Shown: piece after piece, positions 1 through 7,061 of the stretch
Numbering within the stretch: the first letter of the stretch is position 1
Layout: each line of letters begins with the position of its first letter
Assembly (NCBI GenBank): GCA_900548595.1
Contig: URLB01000062.1
Location: 1-11,748 of the forward strand
Direction of reading: 5' to 3'
Length of the DNA: 11,748 bases
Origin: an uncultured Eubacteriales bacterium
GTDB taxonomy: Bacteria > Bacillota > Clostridia > Lachnospirales > Anaerotignaceae
The notes under the pieces: model-generated
What the model was told of the DNA's origin: nothing
What the model saw: the letters and a program-made list of their open reading frames with translations, nothing else
Database searches by the model: none
Position numbers and translations under genes: made by a program

Positions 1-901
1 TCTTGCTTGATACTGTGATTGTAGCTTTGTCGCCTGCGTTACATTTCTTTGTTGTCTTAATTTTAAGACCAGAAATTGTAAGCTTTGTTAACTGATCCTT
101 TTCAAGATTTTCAATTGTGAACTTGATAGAATCTTCATCTGTCTCAGCTTTATCAATTTTAACTGTAGCTTTGCTGTTAAGGAATGAGAAACAATCTGCT
201 AAATCATCTTCATTATTAGGTATAACATACTCAAAGTTTCCGCTGAGTTTAAGTGTGATTGTCTTGCTTCCGTCAATAGCGTCGTTTACAAGACCGTTGA
301 TTGTGATATCTTTAAGAGTATCCTGGTCTTTTGTTGCGTCTTCAACGAATGTTCTAACGCCTTCGATTTCAATAGCAACTTCATCTTTGTAAGCTGTAGC
401 GATTACTTCTGAAGCCTTCTTGAACTGTGTAACGTTTGATGTGAAGTTAGCAACTACATCGCCTGTTTCTAAAGCATAAGCATCAATAGGAAGTACGCAA
501 GCTTTTTCTCCGTCCTGTTCGCCGTTGAAAACAGCTGCATCTAATGTAATGTAAGCTGTTGTGTCGTTTTTAACATCAATAGCCCATACACCCTTTTCCG
601 GTGTGAAATCTTTTTCCATGTCATAAGTTTCATCATCACTCTTAGCAAACTTACCGTTTGTAAGTTTGAGAATAACCTCAAATACGGCTCTGTCGCCATA
701 TTTTCCCGTTTCAACCTTACCCTCTACATTAACCTGGTCATCATCTTTTGAAAGTTCAACTCTTGATGTGAAAACATGGTCGTCGCCAACTGCTGTAGAG
801 ATTTCGTCAACAGCTGTTAACTTTGTGGATGCGAATGCTGTCATGGGAACCATTGCAACAGTCATGATCGCAGCCATTAATAAAGCTAATTTCTTCTTCA
901 T
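1..901 (-). CDS. Secreted surface protein, 3' end cut by window edge
   Basis: The minus-strand frame starts with ATG at 901-899 and stays open for 300 codons to the left edge, so the C-terminus lies outside the window. Residues 1-24 are a typical Sec signal peptide: MKKK, a hydrophobic core (LALLMAAIMTVAMVPM) and a likely cleavage site after AFA. The visible mature part is acidic, rich in Thr, Val, Lys and Asp, and looks beta-rich, with only three Cys and no transmembrane segment. A strong Shine-Dalgarno sequence (AAGGAGG, 916-910) lies 8 nt from the start. Codon use differs from the neighbours: of 20 Ile codons 9 are ATC, 10 ATT and 1 ATA, and Thr is nearly always ACA, which fits high expression. 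I recognise no domain. Clostridial proteins with very similar signal peptides often end in a copper-amine-oxidase N-terminal-like (stalk) or S-layer anchoring domain. That is inference, since that part would be off the window. Confidence 0.85.
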   Translation of the reverse strand, partial: MKKKLALLMAAIMTVAMVPMTAFASTKLTAVDEISTAVGDDHVFTSRVELSKDDDQVNVEGKVETGKYGDRAVFEVILKLTNGKFAKSDDETYDMEKDFTPEKGVWAIDVKNDTTAYITLDAAVFNGEQDGEKACVLPIDAYALETGDVVANFTSNVTQFKKASEVIATAYKDEVAIEIEGVRTFVEDATKDQDTLKDITINGLVNDAIDGSKTITLKLSGNFEYVIPNNEDDLADCFSFLNSKATVKIDKAETDEDSIKFTIENLEKDQLTKLTISGLKIKTTKKCNAGDKATITVSSK

Positions 902-926
902 TTTGTTGTCCTCCTTTTAAATTTTT

Positions 927-969
927 GGGGTTCTCCCCGTTTACGTTTTACATAAGGGGTTTTCCCCTT
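927..969 (-). promoter_or_regulatory. Two GC hairpins in the 5' leader of the surface protein mRNA
   Basis: Two perfect inverted repeats lie between promoter and ribosome site: AAGGGG-TTTT-CCCCTT (954-969) and GGGG-TTCT-CCCC (927-938). The first begins only about 4 nt from the predicted transcript 5' end near 973. Stem-loops at the 5' end are known to protect bacterial mRNAs from decay, so an mRNA-stabilising role is the simplest inference. A regulatory role (protein or attenuation site) is possible. Neither has a U-tract directly after it, so neither looks like a terminator. Confidence 0.55.
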
Positions 970-979
970 TACAAAATGA

Positions 980-1008
980 ATTGTAACAATTGCCGGTTTT
1001 AAAGTCAA
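980..1008 (-). promoter_or_regulatory. SigA promoter of the surface protein gene
   Basis: Read on the minus strand, TTGACT (1008-1003) is followed after exactly 17 nt by TACAAT (985-980). A TG one base upstream of the -10 box makes it an extended -10. Five of six bases match consensus in each box. An A/T-rich block at 1020-1042 sits where an UP element would be. Transcription should start near 973, giving a leader of about 72 nt. The near-consensus promoter fits the high-expression codon use of the gene. Confidence 0.75.
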
Positions 1009-1101
1009 TGGAAATGCATAATCTATATATATTATATAATACGCACCGTTTGTTCCTTGATATTAAAGGGTTTAATGAAACCAAAAGGAAATATTACAAA
1101 G

Positions 1102-1172
1102 AAAATTACACAACTTTTACACAGTTTTACACAACTTTTTTTGAGTCGTTTTTTGGCGTTTTTTAGGATTTT
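1102..1172. repeat. Phased T-tracts with three TTACACA repeats
   Basis: TTACACA begins at 1106, 1117 and 1127, i.e. at 11 and 10 nt spacing. The last two copies are TTTTACACA. T-tracts at 1115-1118, 1125-1128, 1136-1142, 1149-1154, 1159-1164 and 1169-1172 continue the pattern, with a mean spacing of about 10.8 bp between centres, close to the helical repeat. CGTTTTTT is directly repeated at 1147 and 1157. Such phasing is typical of intrinsically curved DNA, and the TTACACA copies on one helix face could be a protein-binding site. The function is not known from sequence. Confidence 0.5.
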
Positions 1173-1267
1173 GTGCAATTTGACAGTGTATGACGTTTAC
1201 TAATAGTTATAAAAGCGGTAATTGAAAATATTTAGAGTGAATTGTGGATTTATTTCTTCCGTTAATA

Positions 1268-1273
1268 TATAAT
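1268..1273 (+). promoter_or_regulatory. Candidate -10 box for the comEA operon
   Basis: TATAAT at 1268-1273 is a perfect SigA -10 hexamer in the right direction and about 95 nt upstream of comEA. No convincing -35 lies 16-18 nt upstream. TTGTGG at 1242 would need a 20-nt spacer. The TTGACA at 1180-1185 has no good -10 at proper distance. The A/T-rich context makes chance matches likely. Confidence 0.3.
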
Positions 1274-1355
1274 TAAGTAGACATAATGGAGAGATATGGA
1301 TTATTTCGAAATTATGTTTTAAATTTTTGTAAATTTGTTGGGTAGAATACTTAAC

Positions 1356-1362
1356 GGGAGGG
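1356..1362 (+). promoter_or_regulatory. Ribosome binding site that sets the comEA start
   Basis: GGGAGGG lies 6 nt before the ATT codon at 1369. The next gene has GGGAGGGG (1733-1740) with the same 6-nt spacing before its TTG start, so this site is best read as the comEA Shine-Dalgarno sequence. It is 42 nt upstream of the GTG at 1405, too far to serve that codon. Confidence 0.65.
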
Positions 1363-1368
1363 CTGCTT

Positions 1369-1725
1369 ATTAAGGGCAAAAGAGAAAATAACAGTATTGT
1401 TATTGTGTTTATCGGTCTTCTTGTATTTATTTTTATAAATGCGCGCCTGCTGAAATCCGAGACTGTTGAAATCGAAAACGAAACTCCCGCACATAGTCAA
1501 AATGAAAATGTCGGAGAACAGTATACAGACGGTAAAATTAATTTGAATTCAGCTGACGAAAACGAACTGGATTCCCTTATGTACATCGGTCGGGACGAAG
1601 CGGAGCTGATTATAGAATACAGAAATAAAAACGGAAATTTTGAAAGTCTTGAAGATATAAAGTATGTAGAAGGTCTATCTTCTATAATGCGTAAAGTTAT
1701 AATTGACAATTGTTATGTAGAATAA
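1369..1725 (+). CDS. comEA: ComEA-type helix-hairpin-helix DNA-binding competence protein
   Basis: ComEA is the membrane-anchored DNA receptor of natural transformation; it binds incoming double-stranded DNA outside the membrane and passes it to the ComEC channel. Starting at ATT (1369) the product is 118 residues: a basic head (MKGKRENN), a transmembrane helix at about 9-28, an acidic linker, then a C-terminal helix-hairpin-helix domain beginning INLNSADENELDSL, with the hairpin as MYIG in place of the usual PGIG and a second hairpin as EGLS. It is a short ComEA without the SLBB domain found in the Bacillus protein. The only standard start, GTG at 1405 (106 residues), has no ribosome site and would remove the basic head and part of the membrane helix, so I prefer ATT. 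No ATG occurs upstream before the in-frame stop at 1330. It is the first gene of an operon reaching comEC. Confidence 0.82.
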   Translation: MKGKRENNSIVIVFIGLLVFIFINARLLKSETVEIENETPAHSQNENVGEQYTDGKINLNSADENELDSLMYIGRDEAELIIEYRNKNGNFESLEDIKYVEGLSSIMRKVIIDNCYVE

Positions 1726-1746
1726 CGGTTTTGGGAGGGGTTTGAA

Positions 1747-2436
1747 TTGGCATATAAAATACTCGTTGTAGATGATGAAAAATTGATTGTAAAAGGTATA
1801 AAGTTTTCTCTGGAACAGGACGGAATGGAAATAGAAGTTGCATATGACGGAGAAGAAGCTTTAAATCTTATAAGAAAAAATAAATATGATTTAGCCGTAC
1901 TGGACGTTATGCTTCCCAAAATGGACGGACTGCAAGTGTGCCGTGAAGTAAGGGAGTTTTCACAGATGCCGATAATTATGGTTACGGCAAAGGGCGAGGA
2001 CATGGACAAAATTATGGGTCTGGAATACGGCGCAGACGATTATATGACAAAGCCTTTCAATATTTTGGAATTAAAGGCGAGAATAAAGGCTGTATTAAGA
2101 AGAAGCGCGGCTTCAAGGGAAGAGAAAGCTCCTGCTAAAAACGAACTTCAAATAAGAGATTTGCTTGTAGACCTAGACAGCAGAAGAGTCTTTGTTGACG
2201 GAAAAGAAGCTTACCTGACGGCAAAGGAGTTTGATTTACTGGAGTTATTGATGAAAACTCCCGGAAAAGTATACAGCAGGGAAAAACTTTTGGATACGGT
2301 ATGGGGATTTGATTATCCCGGGGACGTCCGTACCGTAGACGTACATGTGAGAAGATTGAGAGAAAAAATAGAGAAAAAACCGAGCGCGCCTGAATATATC
2401 TTTACAAAATGGGGAGTGGGCTATTACTTTGGCTAA
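1747..2436 (+). CDS. OmpR/PhoB-family response regulator
   Basis: This is the DNA-binding partner of the histidine kinase that follows. The 229-residue product has an N-terminal receiver domain (about 4-115) with acidic pocket D9-D10, phospho-acceptor D53 in VLDVMLP, T80 and K102, and a C-terminal winged-helix domain (about 132-228) with the family patterns LTAKEFDLLELL, VDVHVRRLREKI and GVGYYF. The start is TTG at 1747, set by GGGAGGGG at 1733-1740 with 6 nt spacing; there is no ATG nearby. It begins 21 nt after comEA. It resembles PhoP/WalR-like regulators of Firmicutes, but the target cannot be told from sequence. Eight of 13 Ile codons are ATA, unlike the surface protein at the left edge. 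Confidence 0.95.
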   Translation: MAYKILVVDDEKLIVKGIKFSLEQDGMEIEVAYDGEEALNLIRKNKYDLAVLDVMLPKMDGLQVCREVREFSQMPIIMVTAKGEDMDKIMGLEYGADDYMTKPFNILELKARIKAVLRRSAASREEKAPAKNELQIRDLLVDLDSRRVFVDGKEAYLTAKEFDLLELLMKTPGKVYSREKLLDTVWGFDYPGDVRTVDVHVRRLREKIEKKPSAPEYIFTKWGVGYYFG

Positions 2437-2463
2437 AAAGAATATAAACTGAAATGGACCCTT

Positions 2464-3846
2464 TTGGTAACATATTTGTTAGTGGGTATATGTCCGCTTT
2501 TGATTATGGCGCAGCTGACAATGAAAAGCGTAAACGAATATTTTGTTGAGGAAAGAAAAAAAGAACTGCTTCTACAAGCAAACGTAATATCGGGACATAT
2601 AGGCATTTCCGACTATTTATATGACGATAGCAAGGCTATAGTTTTTGACTACGACATAAATCAAACAAGCAAACAGAGCGGATACAGAATTATTGTAATA
2701 GACAAAACGGGAACTGTTATAAACGATTCCAATAAAACGGAAGAGGGAAAAGTTTATTTTCTGCCGGAGGTTATAGACGCGCTTAATAACAAAGACGTCG
2801 CAAAGGTATACGGTAACGATACAATCCATGCGGCGGTTTCCATAGTAGACGATCGCTCAAACTGCGTAGGCGTTGTGCTAGTCAGCGGTTCCATAGCCGA
2901 TATAGCGTTAAATGTAGAAGCTATAGGAAATAAAATATTCAGTATGATATTAATGCTCGCAGTTGTTGTAATAGTTATTGTAATGTTCATGGCATGGTGG
3001 TTTACAAATCCTCTCAACAGCGCCATAGCGGTTATAAAGAAAATGGCAGACGGTCATTTTGACCAGAGAATAGAAATAAACGACTTCTTACACACAGAGC
3101 TTGCGGAATTGGCAGAGTCCAGCAATTATATGGCGGAAAAGTTGGATATGATAGAGACGAGCCGAAGAGAATTTGTATCAAATGTATCGCATGAGTTGAA
3201 AACGCCGCTCAGCTCCATAAAGGTTTTGAGTGATTCCATACTTATCCAAGACCCGGAAAATGTACCTAAAGAAATGTATGTGGAGTTTTTAATGGATATA
3301 AACTCCGAGGTTGACAGAATGACGGATATTATAAACGATTTGCTTACGCTTGTCCGTATGAACAGGGAAGAGGTTCATTTGAACCCGATGGAGATAAATT
3401 TGACGGATATGATTTCCGACATTGTAAGAAGACTTGAACCGATTGCGAAATCTAAAAATATTAATCTCAATTATAATAAATTAAAAGCCGTTAAAGCGGA
3501 AATAGAAGAGACAAAATTTTCGCTTGCGGTGTCAAACCTTATCGAAAACGCAATCAAGTACAATAACGACGGCGGAAATGTAGAAGTTACGGTAGACGCC
3601 GATAATCAAAACGCTTTTGTTACAATAGCAGATGACGGCGTAGGCATAGCGGAGGAAGAACTCGGAAAGATATTCGACAGATTTTACAGGGTAGACAAAA
3701 ACAGGGACAGAGAAAGCGGAGGAACAGGTCTGGGACTTTCAATTGCCCGTTCGGCTGTACTTATGCATAACGGAACGATAAAAGTATCCAGTAAGGAAAA
3801 CGAGGGAACAACCTTTGTTATAATAATTCCGCTTAAACAAGAGTGA
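2464..3846 (+). CDS. Membrane sensor histidine kinase (HAMP, HisKA, HATPase_c)
   Basis: This senses an envelope or external signal, autophosphorylates and phosphorylates the adjacent regulator. Numbered from TTG 2464 (460 residues): transmembrane helix 1 at about 3-20, an extracellular sensor domain about 21-155 (probably Cache-like), helix 2 at 158-180, HAMP to about 232, and the H-box FVSNVSHELKTPLSSIK with phospho-acceptor H243. The ATPase has an N-box at 358-367, G1 DDGVGI at 390-395, F-box FDRFYRVD near 404-411 and G2 GGTGLGLSIA at 419-428. All catalytic motifs are intact. The start is unclear: the frame continues upstream as KEYKLKW to the regulator's stop codon, offering only CTG 2449 and TTG 2464, neither with a good ribosome site. 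A well-placed TTG at 2429 overlapping the regulator reads MAKKNIN and then hits TGA in another frame. Translational coupling or a missing base are both possible. Confidence 0.93.
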   Translation: MVTYLLVGICPLLIMAQLTMKSVNEYFVEERKKELLLQANVISGHIGISDYLYDDSKAIVFDYDINQTSKQSGYRIIVIDKTGTVINDSNKTEEGKVYFLPEVIDALNNKDVAKVYGNDTIHAAVSIVDDRSNCVGVVLVSGSIADIALNVEAIGNKIFSMILMLAVVVIVIVMFMAWWFTNPLNSAIAVIKKMADGHFDQRIEINDFLHTELAELAESSNYMAEKLDMIETSRREFVSNVSHELKTPLSSIKVLSDSILIQDPENVPKEMYVEFLMDINSEVDRMTDIINDLLTLVRMNREEVHLNPMEINLTDMISDIVRRLEPIAKSKNINLNYNKLKAVKAEIEETKFSLAVSNLIENAIKYNNDGGNVEVTVDADNQNAFVTIADDGVGIAEEELGKIFDRFYRVDKNRDRESGGTGLGLSIARSAVLMHNGTIKVSSKENEGTTFVIIIPLKQE

Positions 3847-3853
3847 GGTTACC

Positions 3854-4789
3854 ATGATTAAAAAAATGATTTATATACTGGCTATAGCGGCATTGACCCT
3901 ATGCGGATGTAAAACAGACGGAGCGGAGATAAATCCGTCTGCCGACAGCGGAGCGTTATGCGAAGTATATTTTGTTGATAATGCAGGACAGACAATAAAA
4001 TCGGAAATAGTCGGACTGGAAGCGGATACGCAGGAACAGCAGGTATACGAGGCTTTTATAAAAATGAAGGATACGGTTAAAAATGAGGAGAGAAGGCCTG
4101 CCGTTCCGGAAAATGTGGATATAAATACGTTGAGCATTGACAGCGGAGTTTTGGAGGTTGATTTCAGCGACGAATATAACGGCATGTCTCCGGGAGATAA
4201 GCTTATTTTCAGAACAGCCATAGTTTATACTTTTACATCATTGGATTTTGTAGACTATGTAAAAATGACAGTTGACGGAAACGGTCTGAAAATGACAAAC
4301 GGACAGGCTCTGGGAAAAATAGGCAGAGACGATGTGGTGCTGGACGGCAATATATCGGCGGAGCCGACAAACTATGAAATATTGACTTTGTATTTCAAAG
4401 ACAGTGAAGAAAACAAGCTGGATACGGAAATAAGAGAAGTTGAGGTCAATCCTAACCAGCCCATAGAGCTGTATATAATAGAACAGCTGATAAGCGGACC
4501 GGAAAGTAAAAATATGAAAAACGTTATACCGACCGATACAAAAATAAGGGAAATAAGTACGGCTGACGGTATTTGCTATGTGGATCTCAGCGCGGAATTT
4601 TTGGTAAAACAGCTTGAAAGCGAAACAGACGCTAAAGCGGCAGTATACAGTATAGTAAATTCGCTTGCGGAAATAGAAACAGTAAACAAGGTACAGTTTT
4701 TGATTGATGGAGAAAAAATTGATAATTACAGAGGCGTTATGGATTTAAGTAAGCCTGTGGAGCCTAACTTTGATATAACGTTTGAGTAA
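3854..4789 (+). CDS. Lipoprotein with two GerMN domains
   Basis: The 311-residue product starts with a lipoprotein signal (basic MIKK, hydrophobic stretch, lipobox LCGC with lipidated C19), so it should sit on the outer face of the membrane. Two GerMN-like domains follow, at about 37-155 and 178-297. Both carry the family pattern of a VYF/LYF strand, a Q/E-rich helix ending in K or LISGP, and a VDFS/VDLS strand before a helix. GerMN domains occur in the spore germination protein GerM and in actinobacterial LpqB. The start ATG 3854 follows AGG at 3846-3848, just 7 nt after the kinase stop, which indicates translational coupling. Its place directly behind a regulator-kinase pair suggests that it modulates the kinase or takes part in the envelope process it monitors, as LpqB does with MtrB. 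That role is inference. Confidence 0.88.
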   Translation: MIKKMIYILAIAALTLCGCKTDGAEINPSADSGALCEVYFVDNAGQTIKSEIVGLEADTQEQQVYEAFIKMKDTVKNEERRPAVPENVDINTLSIDSGVLEVDFSDEYNGMSPGDKLIFRTAIVYTFTSLDFVDYVKMTVDGNGLKMTNGQALGKIGRDDVVLDGNISAEPTNYEILTLYFKDSEENKLDTEIREVEVNPNQPIELYIIEQLISGPESKNMKNVIPTDTKIREISTADGICYVDLSAEFLVKQLESETDAKAAVYSIVNSLAEIETVNKVQFLIDGEKIDNYRGVMDLSKPVEPNFDITFE

Positions 4790-4802
4790 GCGGTGATTTG
4801 AA

Positions 4803-7055
4803 ATGAGAAGACCGTTTGTCTGGTTTGTGTTAGGTCTTGCAGTGGGAATTATAGGAGGAATGTACTTAACGGGACTGAAAGCGGCCGCAGTTTTTATATT
4901 TTGCGTGGCGTCAGCATTAGGCTTTTCGTATAAGAATAGGATTTTCGAATATATGTATGTTCCTCTGCTTGCTGTAATAGGATTTATGCTGTGCCGTTCC
5001 GCTATGGGAACAGCGGATATTTCCTCGGAAAAAATTGTCGGCAGGGAAAGCGTTGTTGTCGGAACGGTAAGAAACTACTATATAACAGAAAGCGGAAAAA
5101 CAGCCGTTACAGTTAAAACGAAAAGTATTACCGACGGAAACATAACCTGTGAAAAGAGTCAGAAAATATTTTTGACTGCCGAGGATGCGGAAGTTCATGC
5201 AGGCGACGTTATAGAGGCGCATGGTAAGCTTTATTGTTTTGAAGAGCCGACTAATCCATATCAGACCGATTATAGGATATATATGAAATCAAAAGGGTAT
5301 GATTATTCGTTTTGGTGCGATGACATAAGGAAGATTTCAACGGATAACGGTATTATATATAAAATAGAAAAAGCCAGAGAGAACGTTAATCGGTTTTTTG
5401 ATGAAAATATGGGAGAAAGTGAAGCGGCAATAGCTAAAGCGCTGACTACGGGATATAAATACGATATTCCCGACAATACGGAGAAAACATTCAGGAATTT
5501 GGGCATAAGCCATGTCTTGGCAGTGTCGGGACTGCATGTGTCGCTCGTATCGGGAATTTTGTTCGCACTTCTCAGAGTTGTTTTTAAAATGAGAAAAAGA
5601 ACGGCGGCTGTTCCGACGGCAATATTTTTGACAGCATACTTTATTTTTACAGGCTGCTCACCGTCTGCGGCAAGGGCGGTTATTATGACATTGACTGCCT
5701 TTGCGGCGCTTGTGTTTTATAAAAATTCCGATAGATACAATACGATTGCTTTCAGCGCGTTTATATTGCTGTGCATAAATCCGCTTTATCTGTGGAATGT
5801 TTCGTTTCAGTTGTCGTTTTTGGGGATTACTGCGGTAGTTTTGGCGTTAGATATTATAAAAAATATCGGTAGAACTTCAAAAACGGCTAAAGCGTTTATT
5901 TTTTCGGTTATTATATGGATAATAACGACTCCGCTTACAATGTACTATTTCGGTGGAGTTTCCCTGATTGCGCCTATTGCAAACATTGTTATTGTTCCGT
6001 ATATAAGTATTGTTACGGGAGCGGCAGTTGTTTCGTCAGCTGTTTCCGCAACGCCCATAGGAGCGGCGGCAGTGAGGTTTTTGGACTGCCTTTTGGAATT
6101 TTACAACTTAGCTGCGGATAAAATACCGTCGGAAGTATTGTATATGAGTACGGCAAAACCGTCGCTTTATGCTGTTATTATAATGTATATTCTTATTTTT
6201 GCATGTCTTATATTCGGCACAAAAAAATATGCCAATAGATTTATGATAGGCGCATTTTCAGCATTTATGGTTTTACAGTGTGTGGTAAACAAGACAGCTC
6301 CTGCGGAAATAGTTTTCTTTGACGCAGGACAGGGAGACGCTTCGATTATACATATTTCCGAAAAATTTACGGCGGTAGTTGACGGAGGACCCAGCGGAGA
6401 GGCTGAGAATACTGTTATTCCGTATCTGAATGCCAAGGGAGAAAAGACTGACGTACTGTTTATTACGCACATGGATTCAGACCATTCCGGTGGCGCGCTT
6501 GAACTGATTGAAAACGATATGACCGAACTTGTGGTTGTTTCCGATACAAAACACAACGAAATTTTAGACAAGGTCATTGATGAAGCCGATAAAAATAATA
6601 TTGAAGTATATTACGCTTCCGCAGGAGACAAATTTGTTACAGACAGATATACCGTAGAGTGTTTATATCCTTTTTACGGAGATATGACTGCGGAAGAAAA
6701 CGAAAGTTCGCTTGTGCTTAAGGCGGATATAGACGGAATTAAAATATTGTTTACAGGCGACATAGAGTATGAAGATGAGATAAGGCTTATGGACAGCGAC
6801 ATCGAATGCGATATAATTAAAATAGCTCATCACGGTTCAAATACGTCGTCATCGGCAGAGTTTATAGAAAAGACGAATGCCGATATTGCCGTCATCGAGG
6901 CGGGGGAAAATAATATATACGGGTTTCCGCATAAACAAGTTCTTGATACTTTAGAGGAGTATGGCGTTGAAACATATATTACGGGAGAAAACGGAGCGGT
7001 AAAAGTTGTGTTGAAAAAAGACGGTTATGACGTCAAGACATATAAAGGCAGGTAA
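4803..7055 (+). CDS. comEC: ComEC/Rec2 DNA-uptake channel protein
   Basis: ComEC forms the inner-membrane channel that takes single-stranded DNA into the cell during transformation. The 750-residue product is close to the usual full length. It has N-terminal membrane helices at about 5-65, an OB-like extracellular (DUF4131) region to about 190, and a Competence membrane domain at about 205-495 with the signature ISHVLAVSGLHVSLVSG. The C-terminal metallo-beta-lactamase-like domain (about 500-745) shows DAGQGDA, THMDSDHSGG (H556, D558, D560, H561), TGD (651-653), KIAHHGS (H676, H677) and H710, so metal-binding positions are present and it may be an active nuclease. GGTGAT at 4792-4797 serves ATG 4803, 13 nt after the GerMN gene. 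It is followed by a lipoprotein gene and then holA; comEC-holA proximity is also seen in Bacillus. Confidence 0.95.
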   Translation: MRRPFVWFVLGLAVGIIGGMYLTGLKAAAVFIFCVASALGFSYKNRIFEYMYVPLLAVIGFMLCRSAMGTADISSEKIVGRESVVVGTVRNYYITESGKTAVTVKTKSITDGNITCEKSQKIFLTAEDAEVHAGDVIEAHGKLYCFEEPTNPYQTDYRIYMKSKGYDYSFWCDDIRKISTDNGIIYKIEKARENVNRFFDENMGESEAAIAKALTTGYKYDIPDNTEKTFRNLGISHVLAVSGLHVSLVSGILFALLRVVFKMRKRTAAVPTAIFLTAYFIFTGCSPSAARAVIMTLTAFAALVFYKNSDRYNTIAFSAFILLCINPLYLWNVSFQLSFLGITAVVLALDIIKNIGRTSKTAKAFIFSVIIWIITTPLTMYYFGGVSLIAPIANIVIVPYISIVTGAAVVSSAVSATPIGAAAVRFLDCLLEFYNLAADKIPSEVLYMSTAKPSLYAVIIMYILIFACLIFGTKKYANRFMIGAFSAFMVLQCVVNKTAPAEIVFFDAGQGDASIIHISEKFTAVVDGGPSGEAENTVIPYLNAKGEKTDVLFITHMDSDHSGGALELIENDMTELVVVSDTKHNEILDKVIDEADKNNIEVYYASAGDKFVTDRYTVECLYPFYGDMTAEENESSLVLKADIDGIKILFTGDIEYEDEIRLMDSDIECDIIKIAHHGSNTSSSAEFIEKTNADIAVIEAGENNIYGFPHKQVLDTLEEYGVETYITGENGAVKVVLKKDGYDVKTYKGR

Positions 7056-7061
7056 AAGAAT

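Larger units (their letters stand above)
902..1368. other. Divergent intergenic region, no gene
   Basis: This 467-base A/T-rich stretch separates the minus-strand surface protein from the plus-strand comEA operon. It holds the surface protein's leader hairpins (927-969) and promoter (980-1008), an A/T-rich block at 1020-1042 that could act as an UP element for that promoter, the phased T-tract/TTACACA region (1102-1172), a lone TTGACA at 1180-1185, a perfect TATAAT at 1268-1273, and a small palindrome ATTTCGAAAT at 1303-1312. I see no open frame with start, ribosome site and protein-like composition, and no RNA gene I can name. Confidence 0.7.

Noticed and set aside
117..392. Plus-strand frames at 117-392 and 666-920 in the left part
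   Set aside because: The minus strand there encodes a continuous protein with start, signal peptide and ribosome site; the plus frames are its Ser/Thr-rich shadows.
1104..1135. Replication origin with DnaA boxes
   Set aside because: The TTTTACACA copies each miss the DnaA-box pattern by a base, there are only two such copies, and no dnaA, dnaN or other origin gene is nearby.
1180..1213. TTGACA promoter for the comEA operon
   Set aside because: TTGACA at 1180-1185 is perfect, but the nearest -10-like sequence (TATAAA 1208) is 22 nt away and nothing at 16-18 nt matches well.
1303..1312. Palindrome ATTTCGAAAT as an operator
   Set aside because: It is only 10 bp in A/T-rich DNA and matches no operator I know; chance is likely.
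6167..6577. Long minus-strand open frame inside comEC (also 10776-11183 inside fakA and 3871-4221 inside the GerMN gene)
   Set aside because: They lie wholly opposite well-supported genes, have Ser/Ile-rich antisense-like composition, no family resemblance and no ribosome site that I could see.
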